NCBI RefSeq assembly: GCF_012726295.1
Contig: NZ_JABAOB010000006.1
Location: forward strand, 310,001 to 374,000
Length of the DNA: 64,000 nucleotides
DNA from: Chitinophaga sp. Ak27
Lineage (GTDB): Bacteria > Bacteroidota > Bacteroidia > Chitinophagales > Chitinophagaceae
Direction: 5' to 3'
The stretch's first letter is position 1. Each line of letters opens with the position of its first letter. Positions 17,423-25,671 of the stretch are shown one piece after another. The translations under genes and the position numbers were made by a program. A model generated the notes under the pieces. It was given only the letters and a program-made list of their open reading frames with translations, had not been told where the DNA came from and did not search any database.

Positions 17423-18304
17423 ATGATGTCAAAGGCACACATTCCCACATACGATATTTGTTCTCTGTCAATGGGAGTGCAAGTCACCGAAGACTTACTG
17501 GTTGCCCGTTTCCCGGATTACCTCGAGGCACATCAGCATATTCATTTCCCCCACCGGCACTCTTTTTACCATCTGGCACTTTTTACTGCTGGCGAAGGAA
17601 CACATACCATTGACTTTGAGACATTTCCTGTAAAACCGGGACAGTTTTATTTCATGGTACCCGGCCAGGTACATAGCTGGTTTTTTTCCGGGAAGATAGA
17701 TGGATATGTCATGAACGTATCCGCTGGTTTCTTTAATGCTTTCTTGCAGGACCCGGCATATCTGGAACGGTTCCCGTTTTTCAGCGGAGTGAGCGCCGAA
17801 GGTGTAGTACAATTGCCCCAGGCAGCTATCCCGGTAGCTAGCCGGCTGCTGGAAGCAATGCTACAGGAAATGAAGCATCCACAGGGATACAGTCAGGACA
17901 TGCTCCGCTTGCTGGTACTGGAACTGTTTATCCAGGTAACCCGAAATACCGGGCAGGCGCCATCCGGACAGGAACCACCGCACAACTACATGTTGCTGCG
18001 CAATTTCCGCAAACTGGTAGACCAGCATCACATGCAGTTGCGGTTACCGAAAGATTACGCCGCCCTGCTATATGTAACACCGAATTACCTGAATGCTTTT
18101 TGCCGGCATATGCTGGGAAAATCGGCCGGGGAAATTATCCGCGACCGGGTATTGCTGGAAGCTAAAAGATTACTGATCAATGCAGATATGAGTATAGCCA
18201 CCATTGCCTGGCAGCTCAACTTTGCCGATAATTCTTACTTCACCAAATTTTTTAAAAAATATACAGGGGTAACACCGGAAGAATTCCGAAAGAACATCTC
18301 CTGA
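17423..18304 (+). CDS. AraC-family transcriptional regulator
   Basis: 293 residues. N-terminal cupin-like sensor (about 30-110; PHRHSFYHLALFTAGEGTH and KPGQFYFMVPGQVHSW) and a C-terminal double HTH (about 190-290) with LPKDYAALLYVTPNYLNAFCRHMLGKSAGEII and MSIATIAWQLNFADNSYFTKFFKKYTGVTPEEFR, the AraC signature. Ligand unknown. The DUF983 gene begins 15 bp downstream, so the two may be co-transcribed. Tandem Met codons at 17423 and 17426 are both possible starts. Confidence 0.92.
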   Translation: MMSKAHIPTYDICSLSMGVQVTEDLLVARFPDYLEAHQHIHFPHRHSFYHLALFTAGEGTHTIDFETFPVKPGQFYFMVPGQVHSWFFSGKIDGYVMNVSAGFFNAFLQDPAYLERFPFFSGVSAEGVVQLPQAAIPVASRLLEAMLQEMKHPQGYSQDMLRLLVLELFIQVTRNTGQAPSGQEPPHNYMLLRNFRKLVDQHHMQLRLPKDYAALLYVTPNYLNAFCRHMLGKSAGEIIRDRVLLEAKRLLINADMSIATIAWQLNFADNSYFTKFFKKYTGVTPEEFRKNIS

Positions 18305-18319
18305 TAAAATCTTCAAAAC

Positions 18320-18781
18320 ATGTGTGCAGATAAAAACCATGAAAAGCCCAACCTGCTGAAAAGTCTGTTGGGGAACAAGTGTGCCCGTTGCAGACGCGGA
18401 TCTATTTATACCACCAAAAATCCCTACGATCTGAAAAACTGCTTGAAGATGCCGGATAGATGTCCCGTATGCGGTCAGCAAGTAGAAGTAGAAGTAGGCT
18501 TTTACTACGGTACCGGCTATGTGAGTTACGCCCTGTCTATCGCCGTATGCGTAGCCAGTCTCATTGCATGGTGGTTGTTTATCGGCTTTTCTATCTACGA
18601 TAATCGCATTTTCTGGTGGCTGGGTGTAAATGCCGTATTATTGCTGATCCTGCAACCGTTGCTCATGCGCTGGTCCCGCACCATATGGATGGCTTTCTTT
18701 GTGTATTACGATAATGACTGGCATAAGGGCCCACCGGAAGGTACCGGCCGTGCAAATGCCACCTTTAAAGGAGCGATGTAA
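18320..18781 (+). CDS. DUF983 family membrane protein
   Basis: 153 residues. The N-terminal half has a Cys pair CARCRRG and a second pair CPVCGQQ, consistent with a zinc-ribbon-like fold, followed by VGFYYGTGYVSYALS and two membrane helices. This is the DUF983 layout found in many Bacteroidota and Alphaproteobacteria. Function unknown. It starts 15 bp after the AraC gene and is followed by a terminator, so it most likely belongs to that transcript, not to the exporter operon downstream. Confidence 0.9.
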   Translation: MCADKNHEKPNLLKSLLGNKCARCRRGSIYTTKNPYDLKNCLKMPDRCPVCGQQVEVEVGFYYGTGYVSYALSIAVCVASLIAWWLFIGFSIYDNRIFWWLGVNAVLLLILQPLLMRWSRTIWMAFFVYYDNDWHKGPPEGTGRANATFKGAM

Positions 18782-18792
18782 ATTTTTTAGGG

Positions 18793-18859
18793 AATATTGA
18801 TAACAAAATGCGGATTCAGGGGTTATTATTTCTGGGTCCGTATTTTTTTTATCAATATT
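18793..18859 (+). terminator. Nested hairpin terminator after DUF983
   Basis: Inner arms AAAATGCGGATTCAG / CTGGGTCCGTATTTT (two G-T pairs) followed by a run of eight T (18843-18850). An outer 11-bp perfect repeat AATATTGATAA / TTATCAATATT encloses it and reaches to within 8 bp of the next start codon. Confidence 0.75.
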
Positions 18860-18866
18860 GTTATGC

Positions 18867-20216
18867 ATGGGTAAACAATTGGTTATTGTTTTACATTGCC
18901 TGATACTCCTTCTTTTCCTGCCGCTCCTGCTGAAAGCGCAGGATACTACCACAGCAGGGTTGCCTGTCCAATGGACCCTCCAACAATGCTTCGACTACGC
19001 CATGAAAAACAACATCCAGTTAAATAGCTTGCGGCTTAGCCGTTTAAGCGCTGAACAGGATTTGCTTTTATCAAGGGCAGCGAAACTGCCTAACCTCAAT
19101 GGAACGGCCACACAGAATATCAATGGCGGAAAATCTGTGAGCGCCGGCGGGGGCATCGGCAGTTATGAAATTACACCATCCGGCGCCTATGGCGTTAATT
19201 CCAACGTAACCCTTTACCAGGGAGGATACCTCAACTACGATATCAAACAAAAATCGCTGCAAACACAAGTAGCAGGCTTGAATGTAGCCACCCAAATGAA
19301 TGACATCACCGTGCTGATCACACAGGCTTATCTTAATATCCTGCTGGCCGGGGAAAATATCGTTTACGTAAAAGATGTGGTGACTACCTCCGAAGCCCAG
19401 GTAAAACAAGGGCAACAACAATACGATGTAGGAACCATTGCACTGATAGGACTGGTACAACTGCAGGCCCAATTATCCAACGACCGGTACCTGCTTACCA
19501 CCGCGCAAAACCAGTACCGGCAAAATAAACTGGTACTCAAACAATTGTTGCAATTACCCAGTAATTACGATTTTGAAATAGTCAGTCCCGATACCCTGAT
19601 CAGTAGCACCCATCTATACGCTTTGCAGGAAGTACAAGACTCGGCGTTGGCTAACAGACCGGAAGTGAAGAGCAGTGAATTAGGGGTGGAGGTATCTTCA
19701 TTTAACCTGGCTAAAGCTAAAACAGGCTACCTGCCTACGCTTACAGCCGGTGGTGGCCTGGGCTCTTCCTATAATGGAGGATCCGCCAGCTCCAGCTATT
19801 TTAAACAGCTGGATAATAATTTTTACCAGCAGATAGGGCTCACGTTGTCCGTGCCTATCTTCACCCGTCGCGTGGTGAAAACCAACGTAGAAAAAGCAAA
19901 GATAGAAGTGGATCAATCGAAGCTTACGTTAAAGGATACACGGACAAACCTCTCCCAAACAATAGAGCAATCGTATATCAACGTATTGAATGCGCAGGCC
20001 CAGTATGATGCAGCAGTAGAACAACTTAAATATTCACAAGAAGGATACCGTATCGCTACAGAACAGTTAAAAGTAGGGGCCGCCAATATCGTTGTGTTCC
20101 TGCAACAAAAAAATCTATACATACAGGCACTACAGTCATATATACAGGCTAAATACAATGCCGCATTGAATATTAGGATATATGATTTTTACAGGGGGAC
20201 ACCGGTAAAACTATAA
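18867..20216 (+). CDS. TolC-family outer-membrane channel of the ABC exporter
   Basis: 449-residue outer-membrane efflux protein. Signal peptide ends near LLLKAQ, followed by two OEP repeats of long coiled helices and short strands (WTLQQCFDYAMKNNIQLNSLRL; LTLSVPIFTRRVVKTNVEKA). It forms the trimeric exit duct for the MacA/MacB-type genes that follow 13 bp downstream. A TTG at 18858 opens the same frame, but the ATG at 18867 begins the signal sequence. The start lies beside the outer arm of the preceding terminator, so the promoter must overlap that hairpin region. Confidence 0.93.
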   Translation: MGKQLVIVLHCLILLLFLPLLLKAQDTTTAGLPVQWTLQQCFDYAMKNNIQLNSLRLSRLSAEQDLLLSRAAKLPNLNGTATQNINGGKSVSAGGGIGSYEITPSGAYGVNSNVTLYQGGYLNYDIKQKSLQTQVAGLNVATQMNDITVLITQAYLNILLAGENIVYVKDVVTTSEAQVKQGQQQYDVGTIALIGLVQLQAQLSNDRYLLTTAQNQYRQNKLVLKQLLQLPSNYDFEIVSPDTLISSTHLYALQEVQDSALANRPEVKSSELGVEVSSFNLAKAKTGYLPTLTAGGGLGSSYNGGSASSSYFKQLDNNFYQQIGLTLSVPIFTRRVVKTNVEKAKIEVDQSKLTLKDTRTNLSQTIEQSYINVLNAQAQYDAAVEQLKYSQEGYRIATEQLKVGAANIVVFLQQKNLYIQALQSYIQAKYNAALNIRIYDFYRGTPVKL

Positions 20217-20229
20217 ACGCAATGGAGGT

Positions 20230-21459
20230 ATGAGAAAATATAAAAGAATCATCATCACCTTAGTAATTATACTATTGTTAGCGGCTATCTGGTATTTATT
20301 TATCAGAAAGAAACCAGTGCCTATATCTTTTGATACTACCCACCCGGCCTATGGACATATTGCTACCAGTGTTACCGCTACCGGCAGAATTCAGCCGGTA
20401 GATACTGTGGCTGTGGGTACGCAGGTTTCCGGTACACTCAAATACCTGTATGTTGACTTCAACAGCCAGGTAAAGAAAGGACAGCTGTTGGGGGAACTGG
20501 ATAAAGATTTATTCCAGGCGCAGGTAGATCAGCTGAGAGCGAACCTGCAGGTATCCCAGGCAAACTATAATTATCAGCAAAATAATTTTCAACGCCAGGA
20601 ACTGTTGTATAAAACCGGTGCTATCAGTAAAGCAGACTACGATGTAGCCAGGAATACACTGGAGCAGGGAAAAGCCAATGTGGCCAGTGTAACGGCACAG
20701 TTGCAGTCGGCTTTGAAAAATTTCTCCTTTACAGAAATTCATTCCCCGATAAATGGGGTGATATTAAACAGGAATGTAAGTGTAGGGCAAACTGTGGCAG
20801 CGAGCTTTAATACCCCTACCTTATTTGTCATTGCCAAGGATATTACTAAAATGCAGGTAGAAGCCAGTGTAGATGAGGCTGATATTGGCAATGTGGCAGA
20901 TTCGCAACGGGTAAGCTTTACCGTAGATGCTTACCTGGAAGATGTGTTTTCCGGGCAGGTACAAGAAATCAGGCTGCAACCTTCCGTATCTTCTAATGTG
21001 GTGACTTATAATACGATCATCAATGCGCCCAATGATAATATGAAGCTGAAGCCCGGTATGACGGCTAATGTTACAATTTATACGGCAGAAAAAGATTCAG
21101 CATTGTTATTGCCGGTAAAGGCGTTGAAATTCAAACCGGATAGTGTACAGCTAAAGGATTATATCATCCAGAGTGCAGTATATAAAAGTCCTGCACAGCG
21201 GAAAGATACCACTGGCAGAAGCTTCAAAAGCACTGCCCGTATTGGGTCTTCAAACTATGTATGGTTATTGCGCGGTGATACATTGGTGCAAAAGCATATC
21301 AGAACAGGACTGAATGATAATACACACATTGAAGTATTATCGGGATTAAAGGAAAGCGATATCGTTGTTCTCGGTGTTAATGCCGGCGGTGTGGTGGCCG
21401 CGAAGGGAGGTACCAGCAGTCCGTTTTTACCAAAAATGGGAGGAGGGCGTAGACGATGA
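20230..21459 (+). CDS. MacA-like periplasmic adaptor (HlyD/MFP family)
   Basis: 409 residues: N-terminal membrane anchor (IIITLVIILLLAAIWYLFI), lipoyl half-motifs (VGTQVSGTLKYLYVDFNSQVKKGQLLGELD and FTEIHSPINGVILNRNVSVGQTV) around a coiled-coil hairpin (about 95-150), then beta-barrel and membrane-proximal domains. This is the MacA/HlyD adaptor fold that joins an inner-membrane transporter to TolC. The stop codon overlaps the start of the ATPase gene (ATGA), so translation is coupled. Confidence 0.94.
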   Translation: MRKYKRIIITLVIILLLAAIWYLFIRKKPVPISFDTTHPAYGHIATSVTATGRIQPVDTVAVGTQVSGTLKYLYVDFNSQVKKGQLLGELDKDLFQAQVDQLRANLQVSQANYNYQQNNFQRQELLYKTGAISKADYDVARNTLEQGKANVASVTAQLQSALKNFSFTEIHSPINGVILNRNVSVGQTVAASFNTPTLFVIAKDITKMQVEASVDEADIGNVADSQRVSFTVDAYLEDVFSGQVQEIRLQPSVSSNVVTYNTIINAPNDNMKLKPGMTANVTIYTAEKDSALLLPVKALKFKPDSVQLKDYIIQSAVYKSPAQRKDTTGRSFKSTARIGSSNYVWLLRGDTLVQKHIRTGLNDNTHIEVLSGLKESDIVVLGVNAGGVVAAKGGTSSPFLPKMGGGRRR

Positions 21460-22208
21460 GCAGCAGCAAGATATTAGAATTACAGCAGATCAAGCGTGAA
21501 TTTGTGATGGGTACGGAGACCGTTCGTGCATTAAAGGGCGTGTCTTTTGACGTGTTTTCGGGGGAGTTTGTCACTATTATGGGGAGCAGTGGTTCGGGGA
21601 AAACCACTCTGTTAAATATCCTGGGCTGCCTGGATAAGCCCACTGGCGGCGATTACTTGCTGGACGGGGTCAATGTAAGTAAGTTATCGCGCAATGAGCT
21701 GGCCCGGCTACGTAATCATAAAATAGGCTTTGTATTTCAATCGTATAATCTGCTACCCCGCACATCGGCGTTGGAGAATGTGGAGCTACCATTATTCTAT
21801 AATCCCGAATTGACTACCCGGGAGCGTCGTGAGCGGGCAATGGGCGCCCTGGCGTCCGTGAAACTGGTGGACCGGGAAGATCATACGCCCAGCCAGCTTT
21901 CGGGCGGTCAGCAACAAAGAGTAGCCATTGCGAGGGCGCTGGTGAATCAGCCGGTGATGATATTGGCCGATGAAGCCACCGGTAACCTGGATACCCGTAC
22001 ATCCTACGAAATCATGGCATTAATGCAGGAACTAAATCAGCAGGAAGGCAAAACAATCATATTTGTAACACATGAGCCAGATATAGCCGCGTTTAGCAGC
22101 CGAACGGTCATGCTGAGAGATGGGAAGGTAGTTAAGGACAGTAAAAATGAAAATGTCCGGTCGGCCAAAGAAGCACTGGCAGCATTGCCTCCGGCTGATG
22201 ATTATTAA
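21456..22208 (+). CDS. ABC transporter ATP-binding protein (MacB/LolD type)
   Basis: 250 residues. Walker A GSSGSGKTT near residue 44, Q-loop FVFQSYNLLPR, signature LSGGQQQRVAIARAL, Walker B MILADEATGNLD, and H-loop VTHEPD. This is the MacB/LolD subfamily of type VII ABC systems, which power mechanotransmission through the periplasm rather than transport through the membrane. Here the ATPase and permease are separate genes, unlike fused MacB of E. coli. Confidence 0.96.
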   Translation: MSSSKILELQQIKREFVMGTETVRALKGVSFDVFSGEFVTIMGSSGSGKTTLLNILGCLDKPTGGDYLLDGVNVSKLSRNELARLRNHKIGFVFQSYNLLPRTSALENVELPLFYNPELTTRERRERAMGALASVKLVDREDHTPSQLSGGQQQRVAIARALVNQPVMILADEATGNLDTRTSYEIMALMQELNQQEGKTIIFVTHEPDIAAFSSRTVMLRDGKVVKDSKNENVRSAKEALAALPPADDY

Positions 22209-22217
22209 TCAGTAAGT

Positions 22218-23438
22218 ATGAGTACACTCAACCTCATTCTCATAGCATTAAGAGCCTTGCAGCGAAACAAGCTTCGCGCATTCCTGACCATGTTGGGTAT
22301 CATTATAGGGGTGGCCGCAGTAATTGCTATGGTGGCCATAGGAGAAGGGTCTAAAGAAAGTATACAATCACAGCTTAGTAGCATGGGCTCCAATATGATT
22401 ACTGTTTTACCGGCCAGTAATGTGGCTGGCGGCGTAAGAATAGGAGGGGCCAGTTATCAGTCGTTGACACTGCCAGATGTGTTGGCTATACAACGGGGAG
22501 CTGAGCATGTAAGTGCGGTATCACCGGTATCGTCTACTAAAGGGCAGGCGATCTTTGGCGCGTTGAACTGGCCTACCACATTGCAGGGCGTGGCGCCCTC
22601 TTATTTTGATATCCGCAAGTTAACAATCAGTGATGGCATCGCCTTTTCCGATGCCGATGTAGCTACGGCGGCAAAGGTGTGTGTGCTGGGGCAAACAGTG
22701 ATCTCCAACTTGTTTCCCAGCGGGGAAAGTCCGGTGGGGAAGGTAATACGCCTGAATTCCATCCCATTGCAGGTAATCGGTACCCTGGCTCCCAAAGGAC
22801 AGAGTTCTTTCGGGCAAGACCAGGACGATATTATACTTACGCCCTATACTACTGTACAAAAGCGCATCCTGGCTACTATTTATTTCCAGAGCATTTATGC
22901 ATCGGCGGTGAGTGAAACAACATCAGCCCAGGCCACCGATGAAATAATAGATATCCTGCGGGGAACGCACCGTTTGCGGCCGGCCGATGAAAACGATTTT
23001 CAGGTAAGAACGATGGAGGAACTGATCAAAACATTGAGCTCTACCAGCAGCCTGTTAACCATCCTGCTCACCGCTATTGCCGGCATATCGCTGGTGATAG
23101 GCGGTATCGGCATCATGAACATTATGTATGTATCGGTAACAGAGCGTACCCGTGAAATAGGGCTGCGTATGTCGATAGGCGCCCGGGAGCTGGATATCCT
23201 GTTACAGTTCCTGGTTGAAGCAATTATTATTAGTGTTACCGGCGGGCTGATAGGCGTAGTATTGGGGATTACTACTGCTAAAGTAATTACCCTCGCACTG
23301 GGATGGCCTACGGTGGTATCGCAGTCATCTATCGTGTTGTCGTTTGTTGTATGTGCTTTTACAGGAGTATTCTTTGGTTATTACCCGGCACAGGCAGCGT
23401 CGCGGTTAGATCCCATTGAAGCATTGCGGTATGAATAA
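22218..23438 (+). CDS. MacB-like ABC transporter permease
   Basis: 406 residues with an N-terminal helix (LRAFLTMLGIIIGVAAVIAMVAIGEG), a large periplasmic MacB_PCD domain (about 45-250) and a C-terminal FtsX domain of three helices (LTAIAGISLVIGGIGIMNIMYVSVTERTREIGLR..). It completes a tripartite exporter with TolC, adaptor and ATPase. Substrates of such systems include macrolides, peptides, siderophores and toxins; which one applies here is not visible. Its stop lies 5 bp from the stop of a convergent gene. Confidence 0.95.
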   Translation: MSTLNLILIALRALQRNKLRAFLTMLGIIIGVAAVIAMVAIGEGSKESIQSQLSSMGSNMITVLPASNVAGGVRIGGASYQSLTLPDVLAIQRGAEHVSAVSPVSSTKGQAIFGALNWPTTLQGVAPSYFDIRKLTISDGIAFSDADVATAAKVCVLGQTVISNLFPSGESPVGKVIRLNSIPLQVIGTLAPKGQSSFGQDQDDIILTPYTTVQKRILATIYFQSIYASAVSETTSAQATDEIIDILRGTHRLRPADENDFQVRTMEELIKTLSSTSSLLTILLTAIAGISLVIGGIGIMNIMYVSVTERTREIGLRMSIGARELDILLQFLVEAIIISVTGGLIGVVLGITTAKVITLALGWPTVVSQSSIVLSFVVCAFTGVFFGYYPAQAASRLDPIEALRYE

Positions 23439-23443
23439 CTGTA

Positions 23444-23770
23444 TCAGGCATCGCAGTCGCACAGCGCGGCAATCCCGGTGGCTATCCATTGTTGAAAGGC
23501 ACTTTCCTTTTCAAACGGTGCCAGGTTAAGGGGGGCGCCGGTAATATCTTCCAGTGAGGTGCCATCGGCGTGCATTTCCACTATTTGCCGGGTAGCAATT
23601 TCCTGCAGGCGGGTAGCCTTCCCAATGATCTTCCTGAACTCAAATACAACGCTGTCAGAGGTGTCATTGGCATGGATTACTGTGACAATAAATTCATAGT
23701 TGCCAAATGATTGCAGCCGGGCAATGGCGTGTGCATTGATCCTGTAACAGCTGCCTGGTTTCAATTGCAT
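23444..23770 (-). CDS. Hypothetical protein, 108 residues
   Basis: Unrecognised soluble protein with mixed alpha/beta composition, no signal peptide and a Cys-rich end (ALCDCDA). The frame is plausibly coding: it fills the gap with few rare residues and has no competing frame. It ends 5 bp from the convergent permease gene and no other gene shares its transcript. Function unknown. Confidence 0.55.
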   Translation of the reverse strand: MQLKPGSCYRINAHAIARLQSFGNYEFIVTVIHANDTSDSVVFEFRKIIGKATRLQEIATRQIVEMHADGTSLEDITGAPLNLAPFEKESAFQQWIATGIAALCDCDA

Positions 23771-23914
23771 AAAAAGGGATTTACGGCACTATGAATTTAC
23801 GGAACAATTGGCAGCCGGCGAAGATAAAATTATCATCTGTTAATTGCATTTTTGTTGTACCGGCCACGGACAAACGCAATGCGGTAATTCCCGCCGGGTG
23901 TATGTTTGCGAGAT

Positions 23915-23946
23915 AAAAAAAGCCGGAAGGTTTCCCTGTCCGGCTC
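23915..23946 (-). terminator. Terminator after the small basic exported protein gene
   Basis: Minus strand: AGCCGGA stem, 11-nt loop, TCCGGCT, then TTTTTT. It lies 18 bp beyond the stop codon. Confidence 0.85.
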
Positions 23947-23964
23947 AAATTATAGGTTTAGTAA

Positions 23965-24270
23965 TTAGTCTTTTTTCTTGTTATGTATCTGCGATTTTTT
24001 CAAGTATACCTTTTTCCCTTTGTCGTCTACGATAAACTTCCTGTCTTTTTTATCGATGTATACCGTTTCGCCATTGGGCCCTTCCTTGCCTTTATAAATT
24101 TTGTCTGTAACTGCTGAGGTCCCTTTCACAGCGATAGAAGCGGTTTTATTCCCGACTTTTTCAGCCGTTTTTTTGATACCCTGCGCTTCAGTGGTATGGC
24201 TGGCGAAGGAAAGAGCGGCGGCTGTAACGGCTGCAAACAGATAGGCGGCGATATGTTTTGGAGCTTTCAT
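23965..24270 (-). CDS. Small secreted basic protein, unknown function
   Basis: 101 residues. Signal peptide (MKAPKHIAAYLFAAVTAAALSFASHTTEAQ) then a lysine-rich body with GPNGETVYIDKKDRKFIVDDKGKKVYLKK, two short repeated V-Y-x-K/x-K-K strands. I do not recognise a characterised family; similar short Lys-rich exported proteins are common in Chitinophagaceae. A clear terminator follows, supporting expression as a single gene. Confidence 0.7.
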   Translation of the reverse strand: MKAPKHIAAYLFAAVTAAALSFASHTTEAQGIKKTAEKVGNKTASIAVKGTSAVTDKIYKGKEGPNGETVYIDKKDRKFIVDDKGKKVYLKKSQIHNKKKD

Positions 24271-24459
24271 GTTATGAGTACTATTAATGTTTAAAAAATT
24301 GTTTCCTCAATAGGCGTATTTTCAACAATAATGCCATATTGTTTGTTCATTAAAATACGCCCTTTTATGGATGAGTAGTTGATTTGTTGAGATGGCATAC
24401 TGGGGATTTTCCCCGTATCTGATCGCTTTATTCTTCGTATATTCATCTACGATATTGTT

Positions 24460-25074
24460 ATGCCCGTGAAATCATCGAAAAAAGGTCTGTATCTATCTGT
24501 TCCTACACCTTGCGAGGAGAATTGGAATGACATGCCCCTGTCTGCAGATGGACGCCGCTGTGGCAGCTGTCAAAAAACGGTAGTCGACTTCTCCTTATTA
24601 TCAGATGCTGAAATTTTTGCTGTTATTACTAACAGTAAAGGAACTGTTTGTGGCCATTTTGTGCCATCACAGCTGGAAAGAGCAATAATGCCGGGCGTGC
24701 CTGCCCGTCATTATTCGGTGCCCGCCATGCTCCTGAGCGCCGGGCTTACCCTTGGTATTGTTACCACGGGGCATACCGAATCCAGGGAGCTGGAAAGGGT
24801 AGAAGTCGGAATTGTGCCCGCCGCTAAAGATTCTGCCCTGCCCAATGCGAAAATAAAGCAGTTGCCGGAGGTAGTGGTGACATCATACGCTACCAGGAAA
24901 ACATCTAGCGTTACCGGTGCTGTTTGTGTAATCGAAGGCGCAACCATTAAGCCGCCTAAGCAGGAAAACGAGCCGATGTACTATTCTGGAAGGAGTATAT
25001 CCCTGCGTGGCAATGAGCAGCAGGCGCCTGCTCAAGAGGAAAAAAAGAAAAAACGCTTCCTCTTTTTTAAATAG
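24460..25074 (+). CDS. Hypothetical protein with Cys-rich N-terminal motif and SusC-plug-like segment
   Basis: 204 residues. The N-terminus carries PCEENWNDMPLSADGRRCGSCQKTVVDFSLLSDAEI, a Cys-containing module that recurs at the start of several uncharacterised Bacteroidota proteins. A hydrophobic stretch PAMLLSAGLTLGIVTTG (about 86-102) looks like one membrane helix. After it, LPEVVVTSYATRKTSSVTGAV closely resembles the segment joining the TonB box to the plug in SusC proteins, but no barrel follows. The C-terminus is Lys-rich. Function unknown; the combination is unusual. Confidence 0.75.
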   Translation: MPVKSSKKGLYLSVPTPCEENWNDMPLSADGRRCGSCQKTVVDFSLLSDAEIFAVITNSKGTVCGHFVPSQLERAIMPGVPARHYSVPAMLLSAGLTLGIVTTGHTESRELERVEVGIVPAAKDSALPNAKIKQLPEVVVTSYATRKTSSVTGAVCVIEGATIKPPKQENEPMYYSGRSISLRGNEQQAPAQEEKKKKRFLFFK

Positions 25075-25075
25075 C

Positions 25076-25111
25076 AACACCTTCCAGGCTGCCCGTAGCC
25101 CGGAAGGTGTT
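25076..25111. terminator. Hairpin between convergent genes
   Basis: 10-bp perfect arms AACACCTTCC / GGAAGGTGTT with an inner GGCT/AGCC pair, 1 bp after the stop at 25074 and 22 bp from the convergent stop at 25134. No marked T-run. Confidence 0.6.
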
Positions 25112-25133
25112 ACCCATGCTGTTGCCTAATAGT

Positions 25134-25529
25134 TTAATTGCCCCAGAAGAAGTCTTCCTGCTGGATATCTGCTGCAAATATTTTAGCCGCTACAATCTGG
25201 CCGTCTTTTACCGTATATACGTCCACGTTGTCGGTGTGTAATGTGGCGCCCGGCCGGCTGGCTTTCCAGGTAAGCACTACGGAGGCCTGATCACCATTAA
25301 TGGCAATCGTCTTTACATCGGCCAGTGACATGGTATTTTCTGATACGCTAAACATACCGCCCACCATTTCAAATACGGCGCCGCTGGACTTTTTTGTACC
25401 AGAAAAACGGTTGCTGCCTGGTTGTTCCCAGCTGATGTCAGGATGTAATAACGCGTCCAGTTTTTCAAAATTCAACTGCTGTACTGCCTGCACAAATTCT
25501 GTGACTACCTGTAATGTTTGCTTTTCCAT
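25134..25529 (-). CDS. Nuclear transport factor 2 (SnoaL-like) family protein
   Basis: 131 residues with the cone-shaped NTF2 pattern: N-terminal helices QVVTEFVQAVQQLNFEKLDALLHPDISWEQPG, then strands ending VDVYTVKDGQIVAAKIFAADI. Such proteins are small isomerase/hydrolase-like or ligand-binding folds; the exact role is unknown. The longer frame to 25622 is rejected: it runs over the intergenic promoter region and has no fold-like content. Divergent from an AraC regulator, which probably controls it. Confidence 0.85.
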   Translation of the reverse strand: MEKQTLQVVTEFVQAVQQLNFEKLDALLHPDISWEQPGSNRFSGTKKSSGAVFEMVGGMFSVSENTMSLADVKTIAINGDQASVVLTWKASRPGATLHTDNVDVYTVKDGQIVAAKIFAADIQQEDFFWGN

Positions 25530-25564
25530 TTTTATAGTTTTTAGTTGTTGATGAATTGATAATG

Positions 25565-25572
25565 CAAAGCTA
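25565..25572 (-). promoter_or_regulatory. Candidate -7 box for the NTF2-like gene
   Basis: Minus strand TAGCTTTG, a perfect TAnnTTTG, 36 bp upstream of the start codon. No clear -33 box. Confidence 0.4.
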
Positions 25573-25604
25573 CCTCCCGGAGCAGGCGTATCACTTACCT
25601 TTAC

Positions 25605-25632
25605 ACGACAATTACTTACCATTTAACGACAA
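25605..25632. promoter_or_regulatory. Direct repeat, candidate AraC operator
   Basis: ACGACAA occurs at 25605-25611 and again at 25626-25632, exactly 21 bp apart (two helical turns), in the divergent gap between the NTF2-like and AraC genes. Confidence 0.4.
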
Positions 25633-25671
25633 CCTGATTTTTGTGAGCAGGGAGATAAATACCTTTACAGC

